From: Tupaia tana
Taxonomy: Eukaryota; Chordata; Mammalia; Scandentia; Tupaiidae
Length of the DNA: 64,000 nt
Assembly (NCBI GenBank): GCA_026018925.1
Contig: JAKSZU010000012.1
Location: 44,245,218 to 44,309,217 of the forward strand
Direction: 5' to 3'
Shown: piece by piece, positions 38,570-50,000 of the stretch
Position numbering within the stretch: the stretch's first letter is position 1
Layout: every line of letters begins with the position of its first letter
Made by a program: the position numbers and the translations under genes
Notes under the pieces: generated by a model
Told to the model about the DNA's origin: nothing
Database searches by the model: none
The model's input: the letters and a program-made list of their open reading frames with translations, nothing else

Positions 38570-39493
38570 GAATTAGTTATTTAGTTTTATTTGTTTCTAT
38601 TTATTTATTTATTTTTAATTTGACCAGAGAGAGAGAAAGTGAGAAAATAAGTTTCCAGGTCTGGTCTCAAACCATGGTCAGCCATATGGAAGTCCAGTGC
38701 CTTAACCACCACACCACCTACTGGCCCATTTGTTTATGTTTTCATTTGGTATAGGGCAGGTATGCTTGCCAGGTTGAGAAAGAGAGAAAAACTGAAAAAG
38801 CACCTCCTAGGGGAGATGACAATCCCTTCTCTATTTTCCTTTCAGGATTTTGGGCACAAACACATGTACTCACCATGTTTTTTAAGTAGCTAGACCCAGT
38901 AGTTGAGCCATGCTGTCGGCCATGTAGAATCCACCTGAACCACTACACCATGGCTAGCCCTGAGAAGTGAAGGTTCTCTTTTTTAAGACATACTTGTACT
39001 TGGCAGAGCAAATCTTTATGAAATGCAAGTGCTTTATTTTCACTCATTTTTTTTTTAAGAGAGATTTTTGCTGTAGGATGCATGTGCTCACCTGAGACAC
39101 AGAGAGAGACAGAAAGAAAATGAGAAATCATTGCCCAGGAGGGATGGTCATGCTGCAATCCCTTCTCCTCCCTTCTCTTCTTGGGATTCTGGGTTCACAT
39201 GCACATGTACTCGGTGTGAGTTTCAAGCTGCTGGGTCCAGGACTCAAACTGCGGTCGACTATGTGGAAGTCCAGTGATGTAACCATTACAACATCTGCTG
39301 GTCCCTTCACTCTTTTTTTAATTTTTTTTTTCCATTTAACTTTATTTATTTATTTATTTATTTTATTTGACCAGAGAGAGACAGAGAGAGAGAGAGAGAA
39401 AGTAAGAAAGCAAGCTGCCAGGTCTGGGACTCAAACCATGGTCAGCCATGTGAAAGTCCAGTGCCCTTAACCACCACACCACCTGCCGGCCCT
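38570..39493 (-). mobile_element. four minus-strand SINEs
   Basis: B 38570-38726, C 38733-38960, A 39049-39304, B 39313-39493. Confidence 0.87.
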
Positions 39494-39756
39494 CCTTCAC
39501 TCATTTTTTTAAACTTATGGCAATATCCTATATTGGTAAGTCATAGGCTCATGGTTATGTGAAAGGCTGCACAACTTCTGCCAGAAAATGCCCTTTAGCT
39601 GACTTTAGCCATGGCTTTTTGTTGGAACATTTAAGTTGTCTACAGTGTTTCCCATGCACATCTTTGTTTGTGTATCTTCACATATTTGTGTATTTCTGTA
39701 GAGTATGTATCTGGAAATGGGTTGAAGAGGCAGTACTATAAAATTTAGTCTTTCTG

Positions 39757-40568
39757 AGACCAGCAAATGGCATAATGTTTACGTTGCTGGACTCCCATGT
39801 AGTTGACCATGGTTTGAGTCCCAGACTCGACAGCTTAAAACATGCCAGGCACGTGTGTGCACATGCCCAAGATCCAGAGAGGAGAATAGAGAAGAAGGGA
39901 CTGTGGCATTGCCATCCCCCGAGAGGGCTGATTTCTTGTTTTCTGTCTCTTTGTTACTCTCTGTCTCTCCAGCAAGTGCACGTACCCTATAGCAAAAAAA
40001 TCTCCCACCAAAAAAAGAAATTGAATCTTTATTGGGGTCAGCAGGTGGCATGGCGGTTAAGGTGCTAGATTTCCACATGGCCAACTGCTCTATAGCAAAT
40101 TTTAAAATAATAATTATTCTTTTAAAAAAAAGAACAAATGTGGGCTGGCAGGTGGTGTGATGGTTAAAGGCACTAGATTCCCACATGGCCAAGCACTGTT
40201 CAAGTCCCGACCTGGTGGCTTACTTTCTCCCTTTCCCTTTCTCTCTCTGGTTAAATAACAAAAAAGAAAAAAGAACAAAGAACAAAGGTATTCTAGATAA
40301 CAAAATATTCTAAATTTATTCTAGAGGCCCAGTAATTCATTAATTTTTTTTTTCACTATAGGGCATCTGCACTCACCAGAGAGAGGGAAAGTGAGAAATC
40401 ACCCCTTCCTGGTGGGAGGAATGGCCAAACCCATGCCACAATCTCTTCACCATTCTCCTCTTGGGATTTTGGGTACACACACACGTGCCTGGCGTGAGTT
40501 TCAAGCTACTGGGTCTGGGACTCAAACTACAGTCAGCGCCTTAACCATCTACGCCACCCATTGGCCCC
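39757..40568. mobile_element. SINE cluster A, B, B (+) and C (-)
   Basis: A 39757-40016, B 40034-40130 with the middle deleted, B 40142-40275, C on the minus strand 40346-40568. Confidence 0.85.
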
Positions 40569-40922
40569 CATTCTCACATAATCTTCACCATAATTAATCC
40601 AAGAAAAAGGTACCCCCTTTTCATTAGATGAGAGGCATTTCAAAAGGGTTTGAAGCCACAAGTAAAGAGTTAGAGTTTGAGCATATAAGCTAGCCGATGC
40701 TAAAGCCAGTGCTCTTCATTCTGTCATGGAGAGAGGCAATGCAGCGTAGCGGTTTAGCAAATACACACTGGGTGAGTTGGATTTTAACTCTGCTACTTAC
40801 TAGTTTTGTGACCTTACGTAAATAAATTCTTGTCTTTCTGCATGTTTCCTGTGACTAATAATAGTGCCAATATTATTATGAAGATTAAATATGAATGAAT
40901 TATGTAAAAGTCTCTACCTCAA

Positions 40923-41543
40923 GGACCAGTAGATGGCGTAATGGTTATTTCACTGGACTTCCACATGGCTGATTGCAGTTCAAGTCCTAGACCCAGAGGC
41001 TTGAAACTCATGCCAGGTACGTGTGTGTGCGTGCCCAAAATCCCAAGAGGAAAGTCGAGAAGGGATTGTGGCAGCGTGACCATCTCCCCTGAGGAATGCT
41101 TTCTCACTTTCTGTCTCTCTGTCTTTGGCAAGAACACACACGCTATAGCAAAAATCTCTCTAAAAATAGTCTCTAGCTTGGTACCAGCAGATAGTATAAT
41201 GGCTACATCTCTGGATTCCCAGGTAGTTGACACGGTGCAAGTCCTGGACCCAGTGGCTTAAACTCACGCCGGGCATGTGTGTATGCATGCACAAGATCAC
41301 GAGAGGAGAATGGAGGAGAAAAATTGCAGTGTGGCCACACTAGACTCCCACATAGCCAACTGTGGTTTGAGTCCTGGACCTGGTGGCTTACTTTCTCACT
41401 TTCTCTCTCTCTCTCTCTCTGGTGAGCACACAGCCTTGTAGTAAATTAAAAATAATTGGGGCCAGAAGGTGGCATGGTGGTTAAGGCACTGGACACTCCC
41501 ACATGGCCAGCCATGGTTCGAGTCCCAGACCTGATGGCTTCCT

Positions 41544-41581
<38 letters not shown>

Positions 41582-41898
41582 GGTCAAATTAAAATAAATG
41601 AATGAATAAATAAAATTTAAAAATAATAACAATAATAATAATAATGGGACCAGCAGTTGGCGTAATGGCTATGTCGCTGGACTCCCACGTAGTTGACTGC
41701 GGTTCAAGTCCCGGACCCGGTGACTTAAACTCACGCCGGGTGCGTGTGCATGCATGCCCAAGATCTTGAGAGGAGAATGGACAATGGATTGCAGCGTGGC
41801 CATCGCCCCTCAGGGGTGATTTCTCACTTTCTATCTTTCTGGTGAGTGCAAGCGCCCTATAGCACAAACCTCTCAAAAAAAAAAAAAAAAAAGAAAAG
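40923..41898 (+). mobile_element. five plus-strand SINEs
   Basis: A 40923-41169, A truncated 41180-41338, hybrid B 41339-41456 lacking its head, B 41458-41640, A 41646-41898 with AAT repeats before it. Confidence 0.87.
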
Positions 41899-41944
41899 AA
41901 AACATGATAAATTAATCTTTTTTAAAAAAATGTATTTATATAAT

Positions 41945-42517
41945 TTTATTTATTATGAATTTTAAAATAATTATTTATTTAACTGTATTTATTCATTGAT
42001 TTATTTTTAAATTGACCAGAGAGGCACAGAAAGGGGGGTAGGAAGTGAGAAAGTAAGCCGCCAGGTCCAGGTCTCAAACTGCTGTCAGCCATGTGGGAAT
42101 CCAGTGCCCTTAACCACCACACCACCTGCCAGCCTCTGTTATTAATTTTTAAAATTTAACCAGAGAGGGGCTAGCAGGTGGCATGGTGGTTAAGGCACTG
42201 GATTCCCACATGGCCAACCATGGTTTGAGTCCTGGACCTGGCAGATTGCTTTCTCACTTTCCCTCCCTTTCTCTCTGTCCCTCTCTGGTCAAATTAAAGT
42301 AAGTAAGTAAGTAAGTAAGTAAATAAATAAATAAATAAAGTTAAATAAAATAATTCTTTAAAAAAAATTTAACCAGAGAGAAGAGAAAACAAAACATTTA
42401 ACCAGAGAGAGACAGAAAGAGAAAGTAAGAAATCAAGCCACCAGGTCAGGAACTCGAACCATGGTCGGTCATGTGGGGAGTCCAGCATCTTAACCACCAT
42501 GCCACCTGCCAGCCCCA
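41945..42517. mobile_element. SINE-B copies in alternating orientation
   Basis: B (-) 41945-42136, B (+) 42167-42366 with (AAGT)n and (AAAT)n tail, B (-) 42370-42517. A doubled CATTTAACCAGAGAGA in the last suggests a slipped or composite copy. Confidence 0.85.
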
Positions 42518-42751
42518 CCTGGCGTGATTTTTTTTTTAAAAGAATTATTCAATTTAATTAATTCATTCATTAATTTTAACTCAACTAGAGAAGGATAGAG
42601 TGAGAGAGTGAAAGAGATGGAAAGTGAGAAAGCAAACTACTAACTAGGTCTAGGACTCAAACCGTGGTCAGCCATGTGGGAGTCCAGTGACCTTAACCAT
42701 ACCACCTGCCAGCCTCTACCTGGTGTGATTTTTATTTGTATTATTATTTTA

Positions 42752-42784
<33 letters not shown>

Positions 42785-43413
42785 GGAGAGGTTTTTCCTA
42801 TAGGGCATGTGCGCTGGCCAGAAAGACAAAGAGAGACAGAAAGTAAGAAATAACCCCCCGGGGGGGATGGCCACGCTGCAATCCCTTCTCCATTCTCCTC
42901 TCGGGATCTTGGGCACGCACACACATGCGCCCGGCATGAGTTTAAGCTGCCGGCTCCTGGACTCAAACCATGGTTGACTACATGGGAGTCCAGTGACATA
43001 GCCAGTACACACCAACTGCTGGTCCCATACCTGGTGTGATTTTTTTTTTTTTTTTTTTTGAGAGGTTTTTTGCTTTAGGGCGCGTGTGCTCGTCAGACAG
43101 ACAGAGAGAGACATAGAGACAGAAAGCGAGAAATCATCCCCCAGGGGGGATGGTCACGGCGCAATCCCTTCTCCTCCATTCTCCTCTCGGGATCTTGGGC
43201 ACGCACGCACACGCGCCCGGCGTGAGTTGTAAGCCACCGGGTCCGAGACGCGAACCGTGGTCGACTACGTGGGAGTCCAGCGACATAGCCATTACGCTAA
43301 CTGCTGGTTCCCCCTGGTGTGATTTTTAAACTGCCAAGTCCAGAACTCGCACTGCAGAATCAGCCATGTGGGATCCAGCTGCCTTAATCTCCATGCCACA
43401 CACTGGCTCCTAA
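42518..43413 (-). mobile_element. serial SINE insertions at one target
   Basis: B 42530-42716, A 42745-43025 and A 43041-43313 lie in line, all minus strand. The host word ACCTGGTGTGATTTTT (with small changes) recurs at about 42518, 42718, 43028 and 43314. After the last copy an old C element continues (43320-43413). Confidence 0.88.
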
Positions 43414-43427
43414 TGAACATATTTTTT

Positions 43428-43789
43428 TTAAAGAATTATTTCCTTTATTTATTACTATTGTTATTTTTTAAATTTGACCAGAGTGAGCCAGAGAGAGAGA
43501 GAGAGAGAGGGAAAAAGCAAGGCAACAGGTCCAGGACTTGAACTGTGGTTAGCCATGTGGGACTTCAGTGCCCTCAACCACTACACCACCTACCAGCCCT
43601 ACATTTTTTTAGAAATAATTATTTATTCAAGTGTATTCATTCATTCATTCTAATTTGACCAGAGAGAGACAGAAAGAGAGAGAGAGAAGAGGGAAAGCAG
43701 GAAAGCAAGCCTCCAGATCTGGGACTCAAACTGTGGTCAGCCATGTGGAAGTGTCTAGCACCTCAACTACCATGCCACCTGCTGGTCCC
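43428..43789 (-). mobile_element. two SINE-B copies
   Basis: B 43428-43599 and B 43608-43789, both reversed, each ending in CCACCTGCTGG-like heads. Confidence 0.88.
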
Positions 43790-43797
43790 CCTTTTTT

Positions 43798-44240
43798 TTA
43801 AAAAGAATTATTTTTACTTAACTTTATTTATTCATTCATTTATATTTTTTCTTTTTTTTTTTTTTTGGAGAGGTTTTCGCTATAGGGCGCGTGCGCTCGC
43901 CAGACAGACAGAGAGAGACAGAGAGACAGAAAGTGAGAAATCACCCCCCAGGGGGGATGGCCACGCCGCAATCCCTTCTCCTCCATTCTCCTCTCGGGAT
44001 CTTGGGCACGCACGCACACGCGCCCGGCGTGAGTTTAAGCTACCAGGTCCGAGACTTGAACCACAGTCGACTACGTGGGAGTCCAGCGACATAGCCATTA
44101 CGCTAACTGCTGGTCCCTTCATTCATTTATATTTGACCAGAGGGGTGGAGGAGTGAGAAAGCAAATCCCCAGGTAGAGGACTTGATCTGCAGTTGGCCAT
44201 GTGGGAGTCCAGAGTCCTTAATCACCATATCACCTGCTGG
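43798..44240 (-). mobile_element. nested SINEs with perfect target duplication
   Basis: A young A element (43848-44117) interrupts a B element. TTCATTCATTTATATTT stands at 43831-43847 and again at 44118-44134, a 17-base exact duplication. Confidence 0.95.
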
Positions 44241-44244
44241 CAGA

Positions 44245-44430
44245 TGAACACATTTTTTAAAGGTTTATTTCTTTAGAGTAAGACAGACAGAGAGACAGGA
44301 ACTCTAGACAGTTTCCCCTCATACTGTAATCCCCTTCCCTCAGCTCTCCAGCCAGTCAGGATCTTGGACACATGCCTGCCCTGTGTGTTTCCGCTCTGGA
44401 TCTGACTTCCGGTAGTTATGTAGCTTCTGC
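44245..44430 (-). repeat. possible old SINE, family D
   Basis: GGTTTATTTCTTTAGAGTAA, CAGGAACTCTAGACAG, GGATCTTGGACACATGCC blocks; loosely similar to 30310-30520. Tentative. Confidence 0.4.
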
Positions 44431-45357
44431 AGATCAGTATGCCAATGCCTGTGCCAACAAAGCTGAGCCCCTAATAAACATGTAAGGTGACCCTTCAAGG
44501 GTCTTCCAAGTCTATTTAGTGGTGGGGGGGTTAAGTAATTAATCAGCAATGTCTGCAGCAGAGAGATAAATGCTTAATGGGATAAACACTGGAGTCAGGA
44601 GGCAGAGAGGGTGGTCAAAGCAGGCTTTCCTTAGAAAACAAACCTTGAGGGACCATCAGGTGGCATAGTGGTTAAGGCGCTGGACTTTCCCCTGGTCAGT
44701 TCCGGACCAGGGGCCTTGAAACTCACTACAGGCACCTGTGCACGCCCCAAATCTTTCAAGGGGATTGCAGTGTGGCCATCCCCCTGGGGGGGAGGGGTGG
44801 ATTTCTCGCTTTCTGTCTCTCTCCAGAGAGTATGCATGGCCTATAGCAAAAATCTCTCAAAAAGAAAAAAAAAAAAAAATACAAAAGAAAGAAAAGAAAG
44901 CAAACTCTGGAGCCCTGAAAAATGTGCATTAACCAAACTGAGAGAAGAGGCATCACAGGCAGAGGATTGATAGGGGCAAAGGCCAAGAAGCCATTTTACA
45001 GTATGTATAGGTTACCCTCAAATGCAGGAGCTGAAACTGCACAGGAACTACCAGCAATACCACTAGGCAATACCATCTTGCCGGGCGCCTAAGTCAGGTG
45101 CTATTGTTATCTCCACTTTACAGATGGGTGGCTAACAGAGGGTAGGGTGGGCAGGAGCTGGAGAAAGCCAGACACCTAGTAATTAAATTTTATCGTGGAG
45201 AAGTTTTAAGCAAGAAGGTGATAACAGGATCAGATACTGTGTTGGACAACAATCCCTTAAGCAATCCCGCAGAGCATGGATCAATTCCCCCAAGAGGTTG
45301 AGTGAGTCAAAGAGCATAGACATTTCTGTGGCTCCTGATAAACATTGCAAAATGACT
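44431..45357. other. mostly unique intergenic DNA with one SINE
   Basis: One plus-strand A/C-like element lies at 44650-44885. The rest, including 44886-45357, shows no gene or repeat I can name. Confidence 0.6.
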
Positions 45358-45425
45358 TTTTTTTTAGAATTTTTTATTTAACTTTATTATTATTATTTTT
45401 CAGTTTGATCACAGCAAGAGAGAGA

Positions 45426-45492
<67 letters not shown>

Positions 45493-46130
45493 GTGAGAAA
45501 GCAAGCCTCCAGGTCCAGGATTTGAACTGCAGTCAGCTATGTGGGAGTCCAGCGCCTTTAAGCACCATGTCATCTGCCGGCGGGCCCCCCCCCCCGTTTT
45601 TTAAGAATTATTTTTGGGGGGGCTGGCAAGCGGCGTGGTGGTTAAAGGCACTAGATTGCCACATGGCCGTCCACAGTTCGAGTTCTGGATCTGGCAGTTT
45701 ACTTTCTGGCTGTCCCTTTTTCTCTCTCTCTCTGTCCCTCTCTGGTCAAATTTATAAATAAATAAATAAATAAAGTTAAATATAAAATAATTTTTTTGGA
45801 GAGGTTTTTGCTATAGGGCACATGTACTTGCCAGACAGACAAGACTCCACAATCCCTTCTCCATTCTCCTCTCGGAATCTTAGGCACACACGCAATACCC
45901 TTCTCTGCAATCCCTTCTCCTCTCGGACTCTGGGATCTCGGGCACACAGGCACACCCACCCGGCATGAGTTTTAAGCCACCGGACCCGGGTCGCGAACCG
46001 CGGTAGACTACGTGGGAATCCAGCGACATAGCCATTACACTAACTGCTGGTCCTGCCAGTTCTAACACTCCAACCCTGGTCAACTGGTGGGAGTCCAGCA
46101 CCTTAGTCACGACGACACCTTCCGGTCCCT
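45358..46130. mobile_element. SINE-B (-) with long (GA)n, B (+), A (-), B (-)
   Basis: B 45358-45590 whose CT body has grown to about 33 GA units (45417-45485). B (+) 45619-45785. A (-) 45792-46054 with a doubled GGGATCTCGGGCAC-like block. B (-) fragment 46055-46130. Confidence 0.85.
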
Positions 46131-46158
46131 CTTCCTTTTTTAAAAAAATTATTTTATT

Positions 46159-46487
46159 GGGAACCAGCAGTTAGCGTAATGGCTATGTCGCTGGACTCCC
46201 ACGTAGTCGACCGCGGTTCGCGTCTCGGACCCGGTGGCTTACAACTCACGCCGGGCGCGTGTGCGTGCGTGCCCAAGATCCCGAGAGGAGAATGGAGGAG
46301 AAGGGATTGCGGTGTGACCATCCCCCCTGGGGGGTGATTTCTCGCTTTCTGTCTTCATGTCTCTCTCTGTCTGTCTGGCGAGCGCACGCGCCCTATAGCG
46401 AAAAAACCTCTCCAAAAAAAAAAAAAAAATTATTTTATTCATTTATTTTAATTTGACCAGAGAGGGACAGAGAGAGTGAGAGAGAGA

Positions 46488-46524
<37 letters not shown>

Positions 46525-46630
46525 AGAGAGAGAGAGAGAACGTGAGAAAGGAAGCCTCCAGGTCTGGGACTCAAACTGCAGTCTGCCACGTGGGAGTCCA
46601 GCGCCCTTAACCACCACGCCACCTGTTGCC
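46159..46630. mobile_element. young SINE-A (+) and SINE-B (-) next to UBXN1 promoter
   Basis: A 46159-46427 is near consensus with CpGs intact. B 46430-46630 has an expanded (GA)n (46472-46540) and ends at the edge of the UBXN1 CpG island. Confidence 0.92.
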
Positions 46631-46639
46631 CCCCCCCCA

Positions 46640-47025
46640 CCCCCCCCCGCCCCTCCTTCTAATTTAGAATGTGGGCGAGACAGTGCGACTCCGGGCCTTG
46701 ATTCACCCTCGCAGCTGCTTGCAGCGCTCTAGCCTCCGCAGCGCCACAGCGACCCCAGCTCGGTGGGTGGCTTGCCCGCCCACGCAGAGCCGGGGATTTC
46801 TGGCTCCCCGCGGCACCCGTCCACATCCGCCCCCACGTGACCAAACAGATCCGGGCACTTCCGCTTCCCTTCGGCTTTCTTCTCGTCGGTGTCCCCGGCA
46901 GGTCCCCGCGGGTGAGTGAGCGGGCGCCGGGCCGGGGGCGTTGGGGGCGGGGCTGCCCCGCGCTGACCCTTCCCACGTCGTTTCTCGTCACACCAGGTCT
47001 CCGCGGAGGCGGCGGCGGCGGCGCC
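46640..47025 (+). promoter_or_regulatory. UBXN1: UBXN1 CpG-island promoter
   Basis: GC-rich block without TATA. It holds CCACGTGACC (46829 on, USF/CLEAR-type E-box) and two ETS-type CTTCCG elements near 46856-46866. The GGCGGCGGCGCCATGGCGG around the start codon is itself a YY1-type sequence. Confidence 0.65.
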
Positions 47026-50000
47026 ATGGCGGAGCTGACGGCTCTGGAGAGCCTCATCGAAATGGGCTTCCCCAGGGGACGCGCGTAAGGGAGCCCCTCT
47101 CTGCCCGGCCCACGGGGGCGGGGGGCCACGGACCCGTCGCGACCTCGGGCCCCGCGCCTGTCACCATGGCTCGTGAGCGCTTTTCACCGTGTTTCTGCCC
47201 CCAGGGAGAAGGCTCTGGCCCTCACAGGGAACCAGGGCATCGAGGCTGCGATGGACTGGTGAGCGCTCAGACCGGGCGGAGGTGGACCGGGGGTGCTGGG
47301 AGGGGCAGCCTCCACGCTGAGCCCTGCCGACTTTCCCTGCCAGGCTGATGGAGCACGAAGATGACCCCGACGTGGACGAGCCTCTAGAGACTCCCCTTGG
47401 TCAAGTTCTGGGACGGGAACCCACCCCCGCGGAGCAGGGTGGCCCTGAAGGTCCTGACTGGGGCACATTAGACTATTCAGGAGGGCCCGAGGAAAACTGA
47501 AGGGGAGTAATACAGACTGCTTTTTTTTTTTTTTTTTTTTTTTGTAGGGTCTGGGTCTGCTACTGGAGAAGGCAAACCCATTCTGAGTGAAGAGGAAAGA
47601 CAGGAACAGACTAAGAGGTACAGTAAGAAACTTAGTTATTGGGAGTCTCTCACATCTGTACCCAGTATACAAGTCTGGTCAAAGAACCTTGACGGAGGGA
47701 TCAGCAGTTGATGTAATGCCTATGTCCCTGGACTCCCATGTAGTTAACTGCGGGTTCAAGTCCCTGACCCAGTGGCTTGAACTCACGCTGGACACATGTG
47801 CGTCTATACCCAAGATCCCAAGGAGAATGGAGGAAATGGAATTGCGGTGTGGCCATCTCCCCTGGGGGGGTGATTTCTCACTTTCTGTCTCTCTGTCTCT
47901 GTCTTTCTGGCAAGTGCACACGCCCTATAGCAAAAACCTACCCCCCCAAAAAACAAAAACAAAAACAAACCTTGACCTTTCCACATTCCTTCTGCTATAT
48001 TTTGGTATTTTCATTTCTTTCATTTACTGGGATACAGGTCCCCGGATTTTATTCTGAATTCCTTGTTATAAACTCACCATCCCCCTCCATGTCCATTTCT
48101 CATAAGCTCTCTCCTCTTTGCAACACAGGATGCTGGAGCTGGTGGCCCAGAAGCAGCGGGAGCGTGAAGAAAGAGAGGAACGAGAGGCACTGGAACGGGA
48201 ACGACAGCGCAGAAGACAGGGGCAAGAGTTGTCAGCTGCGCGACAGAGGCTACAAGAAGACGAAATGCGCAGGGCTGCTGAGGAGCGCAGGAGGGAAAAG
48301 GCTGAAGAGTTAGCAGCCAGGTCTGAGTGATGGGGATGTTGAGTAACAGATGAGAAAGGAATCAAGATTTGCTTTGTCAATGGCAAATTGACAAAGACCT
48401 ACTTTCTTCCTATCTGCATTCCAGACAGAGGGTTCGAGAAAAGATTGAAAGGGACAAAGCTGAAAGAGCCAAGAAGGTGATTGGGAAGACGCTGGGGGTA
48501 GTGAAGTAGGAGGTTTAGTTAATTCCCTCCTCCAGCTTCATAGAGAAAGCATAGGCTTAGGTGATCTATTTTCTAAGGGTGGGTGAGTTCCTGAGTGTGT
48601 TTTACTTTGTCCTCTAGTATGGTAGTAGTGTGAGTTCTCGGCCAACCCCACCAACAACAGAGCCAGGTCCTGTTCCCTCTTCACCCAGCCAGGAGCCTCC
48701 CACCAAGCGGGAGTATGACCAGTGTCGCATACAGGTACTGATTCTGATTCCTGTCTTGCTCTTGGGACCCCTTTGTTGGTCCATAATGTGCCTAGCTGAG
48801 CTTTTTTTTTTTTAGTTAATGTTTCCTTTGCCAAATCTCTCCCTTGTTTGTAAATGACTTTTGAAATCTTACCTCATCTGCTCTTAGGAAAGATCAAATT
48901 TCACCTGCTGCTCCAATCTTATTTAAATCCATACCTCTCTCTTACTCAGCACTTACTGTTTTAGTTGTTCATAATGTTTTCATCTCGTTTCTTACAGTTA
49001 TGTTCATGATGTAATTATTTATTTTTATAGCCTTGTCCTTGTTTTTCTCAGATTATGAGGGAGCTGGAAGCCCTCTTTTTAATTCTTAGTAAAGCAGAGG
49101 CTAAGTGCTGGTTCATTCGGTGCTTTAAATAGTTGTGCTGGTTCGGGGACCAGCAGTTAGCATAATGGCTATGTCGCTGGATTCCCACGTAGTCGACTGC
49201 GGTTCGCGTCCCGGACCCGGTGGCTTAAACTTACGCCAGGCGCGTGTGCGTGCGTGCCCAAGATCCCGAGAGGAGAATGGAAGAGAAGGGATTGCGGCGT
49301 GACCATTCCCCCTGGGGGGTGATTTCTCACTTTCTGTTTCTCTGTCTGTCTCTGTCTGTCTGGCGAGCGCACGCGCCCTGTAGCAAGAAACTCTTCGAAA
49401 AAAAAAAATAGTTGTGCTGGTTCAATCTGAGGAGGAGGAGGAGCCAGCTTTAGCTCTTTTCCTTACTTTGGCTCCTCACTCAGTTTTTATTTTTATTTTA
49501 AGAATTATCTTAGTTTGTTATTTTTAAAAATTCCATTCATTATTATTATTATTATTTTCACTTTAATCAGAGAGAGAAAGAGAGAGAGGGTAAGTGAGAA
49601 AGCAAGCCCCAGGTCCAGGACTCGAACCACGGTTTGCCATGTGGGAGTCTAACACCTTTAACCACCACGTCACCTGCCAGCCCCTTTATTTTGGTATTTT
49701 TAAAATTTGCTATAGGGGAAAAAAAATTGCTATAGAGTTGGGGCCAGCAGGTGGCGTGGTGGTTAAGGGTGCTGGATTCCCACATGGCCGACAATGGGTC
49801 AAGTCCTGGACCTGGAGGCTTGCTTTCTCTCTGTTCCTCTCTGGTCAAATCTAAATAAATAATAAGTAAAGTTAGGTAAAATAATACATAATAATAAAAA
49901 TTTGCTATAGAGCACATGAGCTTACCAGAGAGCGAGAGGAAAAGTGGGAAAGTAAGCCACCAGGTACAGGGCCTGAACTGTGGTCTGCCATGTAGGAGTC

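Noticed and set aside
45417..45485. CRISPR-like or satellite array
   Set aside because: It is a plain dinucleotide run inside a SINE; no spaced repeats. This is a mammalian nuclear sequence.
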